Counted from the first letter of the stretch, positions 1 through 9,362 are shown. The stretch is 64,000 nt of DNA from Cohaesibacter intestini (GCF_003324485.1 NZ_QODK01000004.1:124001-188000), one strand, 5' to 3'. Notes: generated by a model not told the origin, from the sequence alone. Numbers and translations: made by a program.

Positions 1-572
1 GAGAAGCGGCTCACGGCATGCTGATCCTCAGCCCCCGCGCCGTTGAGCGTCTGGAAAGCTACACGCCCGCATGGCCTTTGCCAAAAATCTTCCGCCTGAC
101 CAAAGGCGGCAAGCTGATCGAAGGTATCTTCAAGGGCGAGACCATCAACACCCCTTCGATGCTCTGCGTTGAGGATTATCTCGATGCCCTGAAATGGGGC
201 AAGGATCTGGGTGGTCTGTCGGGCCTGATCGCACGGGCCGACAAGAATCTTGCCGTGCTGGAAGCCTGGGTTGCCAAGACCCCTTGGGTTGACTTCCTTG
301 CCAAGGACGAGGCCATTCGCTCCAACACGTCCGTTTGCCTGACGATCGTTGATGAGGCGGTTCAGGCGCTCGAAGCGGATGCTCAGGCGAAATTTGCCAA
401 GGCACTTGTTGCGCGTCTCGATGCTGAAGGCGCTGCCTTCGATATCGGAGCCTATCGCGATGCCCCATCCGGGCTGCGCATCTGGGCTGGTGCCACCATC
501 GAGGCAAGTGATCTGGATATGCTGACCGCTTGGCTCGATTGGGCCTTTGCTGAAGAAAAGGCGGCTCTGTAA
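1..572 (+). CDS. serC: Phosphoserine aminotransferase, C-terminal part (gene starts before the window)
   Basis: This PLP enzyme converts 3-phosphohydroxypyruvate and glutamate into phosphoserine, the second step of serine synthesis. The frame is open from base 3 and reads [18 protein letters not shown], then [12 protein letters not shown] and [16 protein letters not shown], as in the alphaproteobacterial SerC subfamily. The internal ATG at base 18 is therefore not the start. About 190 C-terminal residues are present, and the PLP-lysine region lies mostly upstream of the window. It is followed 105 bp later by serA, the preceding enzyme of the same pathway, which supports the call and suggests co-expression. 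Confidence 0.93.
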   Translation, partial: EAAHGMLILSPRAVERLESYTPAWPLPKIFRLTKGGKLIEGIFKGETINTPSMLCVEDYLDALKWGKDLGGLSGLIARADKNLAVLEAWVAKTPWVDFLAKDEAIRSNTSVCLTIVDEAVQALEADAQAKFAKALVARLDAEGAAFDIGAYRDAPSGLRIWAGATIEASDLDMLTAWLDWAFAEEKAAL

Positions 573-677
573 TCAGAGCCCCCTCCAATTCCCTGAATTC
601 AATTTGATTTCCTGTGACAGACGCACCGGTTTCGCTGTTGCGCGTGCGCTGTCCGCAAAGAGCATGAGGAGCATCCC

Positions 678-2264
678 ATGGCTAAGGTTCTGATTTCTGA
701 CAAACTGTCTCCAACCGCCGTTCAGGTCTTCAAGGACAAAGGCGTTGAAGTCGACTATCTGCCCGATCTGGGCAAAGACAAGGACAAGCTGATTGAAATT
801 ATCGGTCAGTATGACGGGCTGGCGATCCGGTCTGCCACCAAGGCGACCGAAAAAGTCATTGCTGCCGCAGACAATCTCAAGGTCATCGGTCGCGCTGGTA
901 TCGGCGTTGACAATGTGGACATCGAGAAAGCCACCCAGCGCGGCATCATCGTGATGAATACCCCGTTCGGCAACTCCATCACCACGGCCGAGCATGCCAT
1001 TGCCATGATGTTTGCCGTGGCTCGCCAGATCCCGGCGGCTGATGCGTCGACGCAGGCTGGCAAATGGGAAAAATCCAAATTCATGGGGGTCGAAATCACC
1101 GGCAAGACCCTTGGCATCATTGGCTGCGGCAATATCGGTGGAATCGTGGCGACCCGCGGCGTTGGCCTGAAAATGAAGGTCATCGCTTTCGACCCCTTCC
1201 TGTCGCCAGAGCGTGCAATGGATCTGGGGGTTGAGAAGGTCGAACTGGAAGACCTGTTCAAGCGCGCTGACTTCATCTCGCTGCACACCCCTCTGACTGA
1301 AAAGACACGCAATGTTGTCTCCGCAGAAGCCATTGCTTCCATGAAAGACGGCGTGCGCATCATCAACTGCGCCCGTGGTGGTCTTGTTGACGAAGGTGCT
1401 CTGGCGGAAGCCATCAAAAGCGGCAAGGTTGCTGGTGCGGCCTTTGACGTCTTCACTGAAGAGCCGGCCAAGGAAAATGTGCTGTTCGGTCTGCCGAACG
1501 TGGTCTGCACGCCGCATCTGGGGGCTTCTACCTCGGAAGCGCAGGAAAATGTGGCCATTCAGGTGGCTGAGCAGATGGCTGATTATCTGGTCAATGGCGC
1601 TGTTTCCAATGCACTCAACATGCCATCCATCACTGCTGAGGAAGCGCCTCGCCTGACGCCATTCGTCAAACTGGCTGACCAGCTTGGTTCCTTTGCCGGT
1701 CAGTTGACCGAGACCAGCCTGCAGGGCATTCGCATCGAATATGAAGGCGATGTGGCCGAGATGAACACCCGTGCGCTAACGTCCGTGGTTCTCTCTGGCG
1801 TGTTGAAGCCGCTGCTGCAGACCGTCAATATGGTCTCTGCTCCGGCTGTTGCCAAAGAGCGTGGCATTCACATTGAGGAAACCCGTCGCGAGCAGCAGGG
1901 CGCCTATGAGAATTACATCCGCGTCACACTGATTACCGAACGTCAGGAACGCAGCGTTGCTGGCACCGTGTTTGGCGATGCCAAGCCGCGCATCATCCAG
2001 ATCAAGGGCATCAATATGGAAGCCGAGCTGGGCGAGAATATGCTCTACATCACCAACAAGGATAAGCCGGGCTTTATTGGTCGTTTGGGGACGTTGCTTG
2101 GCACCCATGGCCTCAATATTGCGACCTTCAATCTGGGCCGCAAGGAAGCCGGTCAGGACGCCATCGCGCTGATTGAGATTGATGGCAAGATCTCTGATGA
2201 AGTGATCGCGGAAATTGCGGCATTGGAAGGTGTCGTTCAGACCAAGGCTCTGCATTTCGCCTGA
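678..2264 (+). CDS. serA: D-3-phosphoglycerate dehydrogenase
   Basis: This enzyme oxidises 3-phosphoglycerate to 3-phosphohydroxypyruvate with NAD, the first committed step of serine synthesis. The 528-residue length is that of the long SerA form. It has an N-terminal 2-hydroxyacid dehydrogenase core with the Rossmann motif GIIGCGNIGG (about 149-158), the substrate-binding INCARGG, and the catalytic-His block CTPHLGAST (about 277-285). An intervening ASB domain follows. A C-terminal ACT domain (KDKPGFIGRLGTLLGTHG, about 460-480) is expected to bind serine. The start has a GAGGAG ribosome site at 665-670. It lies just after serC and is closed by a terminator at 2313. Confidence 0.97.
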   Translation: MAKVLISDKLSPTAVQVFKDKGVEVDYLPDLGKDKDKLIEIIGQYDGLAIRSATKATEKVIAAADNLKVIGRAGIGVDNVDIEKATQRGIIVMNTPFGNSITTAEHAIAMMFAVARQIPAADASTQAGKWEKSKFMGVEITGKTLGIIGCGNIGGIVATRGVGLKMKVIAFDPFLSPERAMDLGVEKVELEDLFKRADFISLHTPLTEKTRNVVSAEAIASMKDGVRIINCARGGLVDEGALAEAIKSGKVAGAAFDVFTEEPAKENVLFGLPNVVCTPHLGASTSEAQENVAIQVAEQMADYLVNGAVSNALNMPSITAEEAPRLTPFVKLADQLGSFAGQLTETSLQGIRIEYEGDVAEMNTRALTSVVLSGVLKPLLQTVNMVSAPAVAKERGIHIEETRREQQGAYENYIRVTLITERQERSVAGTVFGDAKPRIIQIKGINMEAELGENMLYITNKDKPGFIGRLGTLLGTHGLNIATFNLGRKEAGQDAIALIEIDGKISDEVIAEIAALEGVVQTKALHFA

Positions 2265-2312
2265 GGTCTTGCCCTCAGGGGCGCCGAGAATCGCCTGAAT
2301 GATCCAAATTTG

Positions 2313-2345
2313 AAAACCCGCTCCGGTGTTCTGGGGCGGGTTTTT
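2313..2345 (+). terminator. Rho-independent terminator after serA
   Basis: The stem AAAACCCGCTCC pairs with GGGGCGGGTTTT around an 8-nt loop and runs into a T5 tract, 49 bp after the serA stop. It is a GC-rich hairpin with a U tail, so it probably ends the serC-serA transcript and isolates purA. Confidence 0.85.
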
Positions 2346-2441
2346 GCGTTGTTGGTGGCAGATCCTGTGCCCAAAGCGCGGATCAACCACGGGATGTTGC
2401 GGGATTTTTGCAGATTTCACTGAATCGAGAAGGCTCAGCGC

Positions 2442-2470
2442 TTGGTTTCATGGGCACTTCCCTCTATAGA
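2442..2470 (+). promoter_or_regulatory. Candidate sigma-70 promoter for purA
   Basis: TTGGTT (2442-2447) and TATAGA (2465-2470) are separated by exactly 17 bp. They lie about 210 bp before the purA start and after the serA terminator. This is a prediction from spacing and consensus only. The leader between 2471 and 2680 shows no riboswitch or small gene that I can recognise. Confidence 0.4.
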
Positions 2471-2680
2471 ATTGTCTGTAACGGAAAGATGTGCCGCCCG
2501 GTAGCCTAATCAAGGTTTGGTGGTGCAACAGGCGGACGCCCGGAAGGGCTATTTCTTTGAAGGGACGCGGTTGAAGCGATCTGACGCTCAGTTTTGCTGT
2601 TGTTGCTCGACCCCAGCGTGGTCGAAATCCGAACCGTACCCGTCCCCTTCTCAACCATCAGATTAAAGGAGCTCGCATCG

Positions 2681-3976
2681 ATGGCAAATGTTGTGGTCGT
2701 CGGGTCGCAGTGGGGCGACGAGGGTAAAGGCAAGATCGTGGACTGGCTGTCGGAACGGGCAGACATCGTCGTCCGGTTTCAGGGCGGTCACAATGCCGGG
2801 CATACGCTTGTCATTGATGGGGTCAGCTACAAGCTGAGCCTGTTGCCATCGGGCGTCGTGCGTGAAGGCACGCTCAGCGTGATCGGCAACGGCGTGGTGA
2901 TTGATCCGCATGCGCTTGTTGCCGAGATTGCCCGCCTTGGAGAACAGGGCGTCAAGGTATCCCGCGACAATCTGCGGATTGCCGAGAATGCCTCCCTGAT
3001 CCTGTCGCTGCACCGCGAGTTGGATGCGATGCGCGAAGAAGCCGCTGCTGCCGGTACCAAGATCGGCACCACCAAGCGCGGCATTGGCCCAGCTTATGAG
3101 GACAAGGTCGGCCGTCGTGCGATTCGCGTGCTGGATCTGGCCAATATCGAGACCCTGCCTGCCAAGATCGACCGTCTGCTGGCTCATCACAATCCGCTGC
3201 GTCGCGGTTTGGGCGTGCCTGAAATCAAGGCCGAGGACCTGTATGAAGAGCTGACCAGCGTGGCTGATCAGGTGCTGCCTTTCGTGGACCAGAGCTGGCG
3301 CCTGCTGGACAAGGCCAAGCGCGATGGAAAGCGGATCCTGTTTGAAGGCGCGCAAGGGGCTCTGCTCGATGTGGATCATGGCACCTATCCGTTCGTGACC
3401 TCGTCCCACACCTCTGCCGGTCAGGCTGCTGCCGGGTCGGGCATTGGGCCATCGGCACTGAATTATGTGCTTGGCATCACCAAAGCCTATACCACCCGCG
3501 TCGGTGAAGGGCCTTTCCCAACTGAGCTGCATGACGAAGTCGGTCAGTTCCTTGGCGAAAAGGGCAAGGAATTTGGCGTTGTCACCGGGCGCAAGCGCCG
3601 CTGTGGTTGGTTTGATGCGGTTCTGGTGCGTCAGACAGTTTGCACGTCTGGCATCACCGGCATCGCGCTGACCAAGCTTGATGTGCTTGATGGCCTCAAA
3701 GAAATCAAGATCTGCGTCGGCTATATGCTGGACGGCGAGCGGATCGACTATCTGCCAGCCTCGCAAGGTGCGCAGGCGCGCGTTGAGCCGATCTATGAGA
3801 CCCTTGAAGGCTGGACTGGCTCGACTGCCGGTGCCCGGACATGGAACGACCTGCCAGCGCAGGCCGTCAAATATGTCCGCCACGTTGAAGAGTTGATCGG
3901 TGCGCCGGTTGCAATTCTCTCGACCAGCCCGGAACGAGACGATACCATTCTTGTTCAGGATCCGTATCAGGACTAA
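2681..3976 (+). CDS. purA: Adenylosuccinate synthetase
   Basis: This enzyme makes adenylosuccinate from IMP and aspartate with GTP, the first step from IMP to AMP. The start is placed at ATG 2681 ([18 protein letters not shown]), because the family begins right before the P-loop [11 protein letters not shown]. An AAAGGA ribosome site lies at 2665-2670. The frame is open upstream to 2594, but those residues are not family-like. The protein is 431 residues, the normal length. Further signatures are [14 protein letters not shown] (about 127-140) and the [11 protein letters not shown] motif near 304. It is probably transcribed from its own promoter. Confidence 0.97.
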   Translation: MANVVVVGSQWGDEGKGKIVDWLSERADIVVRFQGGHNAGHTLVIDGVSYKLSLLPSGVVREGTLSVIGNGVVIDPHALVAEIARLGEQGVKVSRDNLRIAENASLILSLHRELDAMREEAAAAGTKIGTTKRGIGPAYEDKVGRRAIRVLDLANIETLPAKIDRLLAHHNPLRRGLGVPEIKAEDLYEELTSVADQVLPFVDQSWRLLDKAKRDGKRILFEGAQGALLDVDHGTYPFVTSSHTSAGQAAAGSGIGPSALNYVLGITKAYTTRVGEGPFPTELHDEVGQFLGEKGKEFGVVTGRKRRCGWFDAVLVRQTVCTSGITGIALTKLDVLDGLKEIKICVGYMLDGERIDYLPASQGAQARVEPIYETLEGWTGSTAGARTWNDLPAQAVKYVRHVEELIGAPVAILSTSPERDDTILVQDPYQD

Positions 3977-3999
3977 GATGGGGTTCCAAATGGCTTTTT

Positions 4000-4029
4000 C
4001 GGATCGATTCTCATACTGGAGTCGATCCG
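4000..4029 (+). repeat. Hairpin in the short gap between purA and the next gene
   Basis: CGGATCGA (4000-4007) and TCGATCCG (4022-4029) form a perfect 8-bp inverted repeat with a 14-nt loop. It lies in the 79-bp gap after purA. There is no T tract, so it is not a classic terminator. It could shape the start region or the stability of the downstream message. Confidence 0.45.
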
Positions 4030-4055
4030 GAATGGCTCATTAAGTGGATTGGAAG

Positions 4056-5822
4056 ATGGCGGACTATTTTACGATTTTGAAGCGTGCTGTGGATGCCGCC
4101 CCGGATGCCGGGCGCGAGCAGCGTCAGGCAATTTATGACAAGGCTCGCAAGGCGCTGTTGGCGCAGCTTCAGAATATGGACCCGCCATTGGCTGCGTCTG
4201 ATATTTCCAAACAACGCATGGCTTTGGAAGAAGCCGTGCGGGCGGTCGAGCGTGAGCTGGATCTTGAAAAACAGGCGCGCGATGCCAAGGAAACTGCTGG
4301 AGATGAGGCCGCAGAGGCTCCGTCTGCACCGCAGGTTTCTGTGACGCCATCGGATATATCGACACAGGCATCAGAGGCTGCTGGCAAATCTCAAGAGGGT
4401 GAAAAACCTGCCTCGAAGGCCGTGGCTGTTGCTAAGGATCCGGGCAAAGGGCCTGCCGTGTCTGTGCCTGCCGTGACTGTGTCTGACAGCAATGATGAAG
4501 CAAATGACGAGGACCAGACCTCTGATCCGGTTGTCAAGCGGGCCGGGCCTGATGTGCTCAAGCATGCGGTACGGGACGCCAATGCGCTCGGGGCTGCCAC
4601 CAATGCGGCTGTGAAGTCCGCACAGGACGCTGCTGATGCGGTAGGCGATGGGCGCGACGAGAAGAAGAAGTCTGAAAAACCGGCAAAAAAAGCCAGTCAG
4701 GACCGTATTGAGCCGACCATGGCTGTTCCGGTTGCCCGTCCCGGTGCTCCATCAAAGCCCGACAGTAAGACGGCCATCAAAGGTGAGGTGAAACGGGACC
4801 CACTCGACAAACCTCTCCCGATCGCCAAGAGCGATGACTTCAAGGATGGTCTTGAAGACGAGAGTGAGAGCGGTTCGCGGTTTGGTGTGATGGTTGGTGG
4901 TGTTTTGCTCGCCGGTCTGTTGGGCGGTAGTGGCTACCTTCTATACCAGAATCGTGACGCCTTTATGGGTGATCAGGGCGGTGCGGAACAGGTTGTTTCA
5001 AAGCCACCGTCTCAGCGTGAACCGGATCAGGGCAGCGCAGCCAAGCCTGCAGATGAGGCGGAAATTCCGGCTAAATCTGTCCGGACGGTTGATATCACTG
5101 CGCCGTCGCAGACGGAAGCACCGCAGAATGACAACCAGTCAACCCCGTCGCAACCTGAGGACCAGAGTGAGCCTGCGACACCGTCTCAGGATCAGAGCGA
5201 GACACCTGCGGTTCCTGATGCCATTCCTTCAAGTGACGAGCAGGTGACGGGTGCCAGCAATGATGATGCGACCAGTGCGCCCGGACAAGAGATGGTGGTT
5301 GCCCAACGCTCTATTCTCTATGAAGAAGAAGGCCCGAATGGCGAGCCGGGTTCGGCAAATGCCGGAGAGGTTGTCTGGGAGCTTGATGGCAAGGGCGACA
5401 ATGCCGAAATTCTGATTTCCGCAACCATCCCCAACCAGAATGTAACCTTCTCGATCAAAATGGCCAAGAATCAGGATGCTGAATTGCCTGCTTCTCATCT
5501 GATCGAGATTTCAGCCGAGCGTCCAACCCCGGACGAAGCGCGCGCCATTGTCAAAATACCGGGACTGATCCTCAAGCCGACCGAACAAAGCCGAGGCGAA
5601 GGTATGGTTGGTGCGGCGATCAAGATCGCTGACGATTTGCACTGGATTGCCCTGACCGCCGGGGAAAAGGAAGAACGCTATAATCTCGAGCTTCTGACCC
5701 TGCGCAGCTGGATCGATATTCCGATCCAGTATAATTCGGGCGTGCGGGCCATTCTGACCCTTGAGAAAGGGGCTGCAGGGGAGCGTGTGATCGCGGATGC
5801 CATCAAGGCTTGGGGTGAATAA
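4056..5822 (+). CDS. Conserved single-pass membrane protein of the 'MADYYPLIARAV' family, function unknown
   Basis: The 588-residue protein begins MADYFTILKRAVDAAP, closely like a family of rhizobial hypothetical proteins. For this reason I start at ATG 4056 rather than the in-frame GTG at 4044. The N-terminal part (about 1-70) is helical and charged. A long low-complexity linker rich in Ala, Lys, Asp and Ser runs to about 270. One transmembrane helix (FGVMVGGVLLAGLLGG, about 276-297) follows. A Pro/Gln/Ser/Glu-rich spacer leads to a C-terminal folded domain (about 420-588) with LPASHLIEI, EQSRGEGMVGAAIKIA and WIDIPIQYNSGVRAIL. The C-terminal domain probably sits in the periplasm. It follows purA directly and is closed by a terminator. 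I know no assigned function. Confidence 0.8.
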   Translation: MADYFTILKRAVDAAPDAGREQRQAIYDKARKALLAQLQNMDPPLAASDISKQRMALEEAVRAVERELDLEKQARDAKETAGDEAAEAPSAPQVSVTPSDISTQASEAAGKSQEGEKPASKAVAVAKDPGKGPAVSVPAVTVSDSNDEANDEDQTSDPVVKRAGPDVLKHAVRDANALGAATNAAVKSAQDAADAVGDGRDEKKKSEKPAKKASQDRIEPTMAVPVARPGAPSKPDSKTAIKGEVKRDPLDKPLPIAKSDDFKDGLEDESESGSRFGVMVGGVLLAGLLGGSGYLLYQNRDAFMGDQGGAEQVVSKPPSQREPDQGSAAKPADEAEIPAKSVRTVDITAPSQTEAPQNDNQSTPSQPEDQSEPATPSQDQSETPAVPDAIPSSDEQVTGASNDDATSAPGQEMVVAQRSILYEEEGPNGEPGSANAGEVVWELDGKGDNAEILISATIPNQNVTFSIKMAKNQDAELPASHLIEISAERPTPDEARAIVKIPGLILKPTEQSRGEGMVGAAIKIADDLHWIALTAGEKEERYNLELLTLRSWIDIPIQYNSGVRAILTLEKGAAGERVIADAIKAWGE

Positions 5823-5893
5823 AGACGGTTCGGTAGATCGTGCAGGATGGCACGCTTGAATGAGCCATGTCTCAGCGCAATTATCTCAAAGAG

Positions 5894-5930
5894 AAAGCCG
5901 GTGGCGGATGCCAACCGGCTTTTGTTTTGG
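5894..5930 (+). terminator. Rho-independent terminator after the membrane-protein gene
   Basis: AAAGCCGGT (5894-5902) pairs with ACCGGCTTT (5914-5922) around an 11-nt loop and is followed by a T-rich run. It lies 70 bp after the stop. The minus-strand TetR gene ends at 5990 from the other side, so the element may serve both directions. Confidence 0.75.
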
Positions 5931-5989
5931 TGTGATCAAGCAGCATATGTCGATCTGGATCAACCAGTGGGCCGTTGGGTGGAGCGGTT

Positions 5990-6625
5990 TCAGTGCCGAT
6001 AGCCTGTGACAGGCCCTGTTGATACGGCGGATGGCATGCAGACCGGTATGTGGGCTTCAAGATTGGCGCGGATCAATTTGGTAACCCATTGTGTGTCGAC
6101 GCCTTTTCTGGCCATCACGCGAATGGCAAGCAATGTGCCCATCAGGCACAGACCGGCGGTTTCCGCATCCACTGACGGGGCAATGGAGCCATCCTCGATG
6201 CCGCGTGTGACGGTGCTGATCAGGGTACGCTGTGTTCTCTCCATGCCATGGTCGACCAGCCCCTTCATGGCTGTATCCGTGGCGCATTGTTCGGTCGCGG
6301 TGTTGACCAGCAAGCAGCCCGCAGTCGACTGGTTCTCCAGAGTCACGCAGAGCACATTGTTGAAATAGGCAAGCAATGCCTCGCGTCCATTGGACCCGCC
6401 TTCCAGAAAGGACAAGCTGTGCGTTTGCTTGTTGTCGATATAATAGGAGAGGACGGATTTGAAGAGATCTTCCTTGGTCCCGAAGGCATTGTAGATGCTG
6501 GCTTTGGCCAATCCCGTTGCTTCGACCAGGTCTCGCATGGATGTGCCTTTATAACCTTGTCGCCAGAATAGCCGTGTGGCCCTTTCCAGTACGTCTTGAT
6601 CATCAAACGAACGTGCGCGACCCAT
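5990..6625 (-). CDS. TetR/AcrR-family transcriptional regulator
   Basis: The 211-residue protein has an N-terminal TetR helix-turn-helix. It runs from DVLERATRLFWRQGYKGTS into LVEATGLAKASIYNAFGTKEDLF (about 11-55). The larger C-terminal half is the ligand and dimer domain, and it carries no motif that names the ligand. The ATG is preceded by AGGAGG about 11 nt upstream. The gene is alone between a terminator and rpoH, with no obvious adjacent target such as a divergent pump or reductase. It may regulate itself or distant genes. Confidence 0.88.
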   Translation of the reverse strand: MGRARSFDDQDVLERATRLFWRQGYKGTSMRDLVEATGLAKASIYNAFGTKEDLFKSVLSYYIDNKQTHSLSFLEGGSNGREALLAYFNNVLCVTLENQSTAGCLLVNTATEQCATDTAMKGLVDHGMERTQRTLISTVTRGIEDGSIAPSVDAETAGLCLMGTLLAIRVMARKGVDTQWVTKLIRANLEAHIPVCMPSAVSTGPVTGYRH

Positions 6626-6783
6626 TGGGTGATCTGCCTCCTGAATGCGAAAAATTTAGTAGACGACTTTATGCGAAATATTTTTGCGCGACAAGCTGGT
6701 CACATCTTTGTGATCAGCCTCGCGCTATTGTGGTTTTCGCCGAATTCGGGGGTGTCGCAGCGTCGTCTTGCAAGAGAAAAACG

Positions 6784-7686
6784 TTATTGATCAACCGCAC
6801 TGTCAGCCAGCGCCTTGGCTGCGGCTGCCTGTACTTCCTTCTGGACCTTTTCGAAAGCACGAACCTCGATCTGACGAATGCGTTCGCGGCTGACGTCAAA
6901 TTCCTCGGACAATTCTTCGAGCGTGATCGGTTTCTCTTCAAGGCGGCGAGCCTCGAAAATGCGTCGCTCGCGATCATTGAGGATGTCCAGAGCATCGGTG
7001 AGCAGGGACATGCGATGGTTATGTTCTTCTTTGTCGGCCAGAACGGATTCCTGACTTTCGGAATCGTCCACAAGCCAATCCTGCCATTGGCCGCTTTCGC
7101 CATCGGCCTTCAAAGGCGCGTTCAGCGAGGCGTCGCCCGACAGGCGGCGGTTCATGGAGATGACTTCTTCGTTGGAGACACCCAGTTTCTCGGCGATGTA
7201 ATCGACCTGATCCGGTTTCAGATCGCCATCTTCGAGCGCCTGAATCTGCCCCTTCACCTTGCGCAGGTTGAAAAAGAGCCGTTTCTGGTTGGCAGTGGTG
7301 CCCATTTTGACCAGCGACCAAGAGCGCAGGATATATTCCTGAATGGAGGCCCGGATCCACCACATGGCATAGGTGGCAAGGCGGAAGCCTTTTTCGGCGT
7401 CAAAGCGTTTGACGGCCTGCATCAGGCCGACATTGCCTTCTGAGACGACTTCGCTGACCGGCAGGCCATAGCCGCGGTAACCCATAGCGATTTTGGCGAC
7501 AAGGCGCAGATGGCTTGTTACCAGTTTGTGGGCGGCGTTTTTGTCGTCATAGTCCGCATAGCGCTTGGCCAGCATATATTCTTCTTGCGGCTCCAGCATG
7601 GGAAAGCGACGGATTTCGTTCAAATAGCGGCTCAGGCCACCTTCAGAATTTGAGACGACAGGGATGTTGCCAGATTCTTTTGCCAT
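6784..7686 (-). CDS. rpoH: RNA polymerase sigma factor RpoH (sigma-32)
   Basis: This heat-shock sigma factor directs transcription of chaperone and protease genes. The start is MAKESGN at 7686 with AGAGGAA upstream; the frame is open further to 7713 without a better start. The 300-residue protein has region 2 (HKLVTSHLRLVAKIA, GNVGLMQAVKRFD, TYAMWWIRASIQEYILRSW). It also has the RpoH box NQKRLFFNLRK that separates RpoH from other sigma-70 proteins, and region 4 ending FDVSRERIRQIEVRAFEKV. Alphaproteobacteria often have two rpoH copies; only this one lies here. The neighbour rluD, transcribed in the same direction, ends 121 bp upstream. Confidence 0.96.
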   Translation of the reverse strand: MAKESGNIPVVSNSEGGLSRYLNEIRRFPMLEPQEEYMLAKRYADYDDKNAAHKLVTSHLRLVAKIAMGYRGYGLPVSEVVSEGNVGLMQAVKRFDAEKGFRLATYAMWWIRASIQEYILRSWSLVKMGTTANQKRLFFNLRKVKGQIQALEDGDLKPDQVDYIAEKLGVSNEEVISMNRRLSGDASLNAPLKADGESGQWQDWLVDDSESQESVLADKEEHNHRMSLLTDALDILNDRERRIFEARRLEEKPITLEELSEEFDVSRERIRQIEVRAFEKVQKEVQAAAAKALADSAVDQ

Positions 7687-7807
7687 TTGATTCTTATTCC
7701 TCTTGTCCCCCAAGTGGCAGGACAGTATCGTGCAGCCGGGACGGCCTGCATTCTGGTTTAATATAGGTCAAAATTGGACAACAACAGGGCCAGAACAGAA
7801 AAAAGTT

Positions 7808-8830
7808 CTACATTTTTTGCAGTGCTTTCATCACATTCTTCAGATCGTTAGGCATTTCGCTTCGAAATTCCAGCACTTCGCCCGAGACCGGATGCGCAAA
7901 GCCAAGCAGACCCGCATGCAGCGCCTGTCGCTTGCGTTTCTCGATGTGACGCGCGAGGGTTTCGGGCAATTTGTTGAGTTTTGACTTGAAGCCTTGTCCA
8001 TATTCCTGATCGCCGATCAGCGGATGGCCAATATGGGCCATATGAACGCGGATCTGATGGGTGCGGCCAGTCTCGAGGCGGCATTCGACCCGTGAGGCAA
8101 CGATTTCGCCGCCAGAGCCAAATTCTTCCTGCAATTGATAATGGGTGATGGCCTGACGCCCACCTTCACGCAGCACCTTCTGCTTGAGGCGATTGTGTTG
8201 GGAGCGACCAATCTGGGTGTCGATGGTGCCCTTGCGGTTGCTCAGCTGGCCCCAGACGAGGGCCTGATAGGCGCGCACCAATGGCCCGGTGCGTCCATGG
8301 TCGGCAAATTGCTCGGACAGGCCCTTATGGGCAGCATCGCTCTTGGCAACCACCAACAGGCCTGAGGTTTCCTTGTCCAGCCGATGAACAATGCCCGGAC
8401 GGCGGACGCCGCCAATGCCCGACAGGCTGTCGCCACAATGATGGATGAGGGCGTTGACGAGCGTACCGGTCCAGTTTCCGGCCGCCGGATGAACGACAAG
8501 ACCGGTCTGTTTGTTGATGACAATCAGGTGGTCATCCTCAAACACCACATCCAGCGGGATGTCTTCCCCCTGCGGTGTGGGGTCTTCGGGCGGGGGCAAA
8601 GTGACCTTGATGCAATCCCCCGCATTGACCCTGTGGTTGGGCTCCTCTATCGTCCGCTCTGGTTGATCGGGCTGGGCGAGGCTGACCTTGCCTTCCTTGA
8701 TCAGGCTTTTGAAGCGGGAGCGGGAAAAACGGCCATCCTTGGCGGCGATAATCGCATCAAGGCGTTTGCCACTTTCATGCTCTTCGACTTCGAAGGTCAG
8801 GATTTCATCTACTAGGCTAGAGTCACTCAT
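7808..8830 (-). CDS. rluD: Ribosomal large subunit pseudouridine synthase, RluD type
   Basis: This RluA-family enzyme isomerises specific uridines of 23S rRNA to pseudouridine. It has an N-terminal S4-like RNA-binding domain (RLDAIIAAKDGRFSRSRF, about 23-40). The catalytic block is GIVHRLDKETSGLLVVAK (about 147-164), whose Asp is the catalytic residue. GRTHQIRVHMAHIGHPLIGD (about 255-274) follows. At 340 residues it has the usual length. Its start codon overlaps that of the divergent gene at 8829 by two bases, so each gene's ribosome site lies inside the other gene. The exact rRNA target (RluC versus RluD specificity) is inferred from overall likeness. Confidence 0.93.
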   Translation of the reverse strand: MSDSSLVDEILTFEVEEHESGKRLDAIIAAKDGRFSRSRFKSLIKEGKVSLAQPDQPERTIEEPNHRVNAGDCIKVTLPPPEDPTPQGEDIPLDVVFEDDHLIVINKQTGLVVHPAAGNWTGTLVNALIHHCGDSLSGIGGVRRPGIVHRLDKETSGLLVVAKSDAAHKGLSEQFADHGRTGPLVRAYQALVWGQLSNRKGTIDTQIGRSQHNRLKQKVLREGGRQAITHYQLQEEFGSGGEIVASRVECRLETGRTHQIRVHMAHIGHPLIGDQEYGQGFKSKLNKLPETLARHIEKRKRQALHAGLLGFAHPVSGEVLEFRSEMPNDLKNVMKALQKM

Positions 8831-9203
8831 GGTTCAACAATCTTCCGACCAACAACCAAACGGCGATGATCCCTTTCAGAGCCCGGAAATGCTGGAACTG
8901 CAGCGTAAGATGCGCCGCATTGCTCTTCGGTCCATATTGGTGATGGTTGTCGGTATTTCGTCCATTATTGGCATTCTTATCTACAAGAGCGTGACCAAGA
9001 AGGAAAGTGCCTCTGAGGCTGCCGCGCCTGTGGGGGCGGTTACGCACAGCCTGAATGCAGGTGAAAGCATCCGCGAGATGCGGATCGAAAATGGCACTGT
9101 CTACTTGCTGGTGGATGGCAAGGGCATGACCTCTGTGCTCGAAATCAGCAAAAAGAACGGGAGCATTTCCCGCCGCATCGAGTTTATTCCACAGGTAGAA
9201 TGA
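8829..9203 (+). CDS. Small single-pass membrane protein next to rluD (DUF6476-like)
   Basis: The 124-residue protein has a charged N-terminus (LELQRKMRRIALRS), one transmembrane helix (ILVMVVGISSIIGILIYK, about 38-55) and a roughly 70-residue C-terminal domain, probably periplasmic. I start at ATG 8829 (MVQQSSDQQ), although the frame is open from 8688 antisense to rluD. A gene of this size and shape divergent from rluD is recurrent in alphaproteobacteria and is annotated DUF6476 there. That assignment rests on remembered context and weak sequence likeness. Function unknown. Confidence 0.7.
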   Translation: MVQQSSDQQPNGDDPFQSPEMLELQRKMRRIALRSILVMVVGISSIIGILIYKSVTKKESASEAAAPVGAVTHSLNAGESIREMRIENGTVYLLVDGKGMTSVLEISKKNGSISRRIEFIPQVE

Positions 9204-9278
9204 ATATTCACAGTTTCGTCAAAAACCACTCTTGCGCTTTGCGACAAAGCCTCATATAAACCGCCTCACCGATAGCGA

Positions 9279-9353
9279 GCGCCCTTCGTCTAGCGGTTAG
9301 GACGCCGCCCTTTCACGGCGGTAACACGGGTTCGAGTCCCGTAGGGCGTGCCA
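9279..9353 (+). tRNA. tRNA-Glu (anticodon UUC)
   Basis: The 75-nt cloverleaf has acceptor arm GCGCCCT paired with AGGGCGT (a G-U pair at the tip). The anticodon stem is CCGCC/GGCGG with loop CTTTCAC and anticodon TTC at 9312-9314. The T arm is ACGGG-TTCGAGT-CCCGT, and CCA is encoded at 9351-9353. The sequence matches bacterial tRNA-Glu closely. It is followed by a terminator and by an integrase remnant, so its 3' end is a plausible integration site. Confidence 0.97.
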
Positions 9354-9362
9354 CTTTCGACT

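Noticed and set aside
573-1517. Long minus-strand frame antisense to serA
   Set aside because: serA is unmistakable on the other strand, and the frame shows no motif.
2471-2680. purA leader considered as a riboswitch
   Set aside because: No known purine, SAM or other riboswitch signature could be matched by eye, and no clear paired core was seen.
7687-7800. Possible sigma-32 or sigma-70 promoter before rpoH
   Set aside because: A TATATT-like box is present but no correctly spaced partner was found, so I do not list a promoter.
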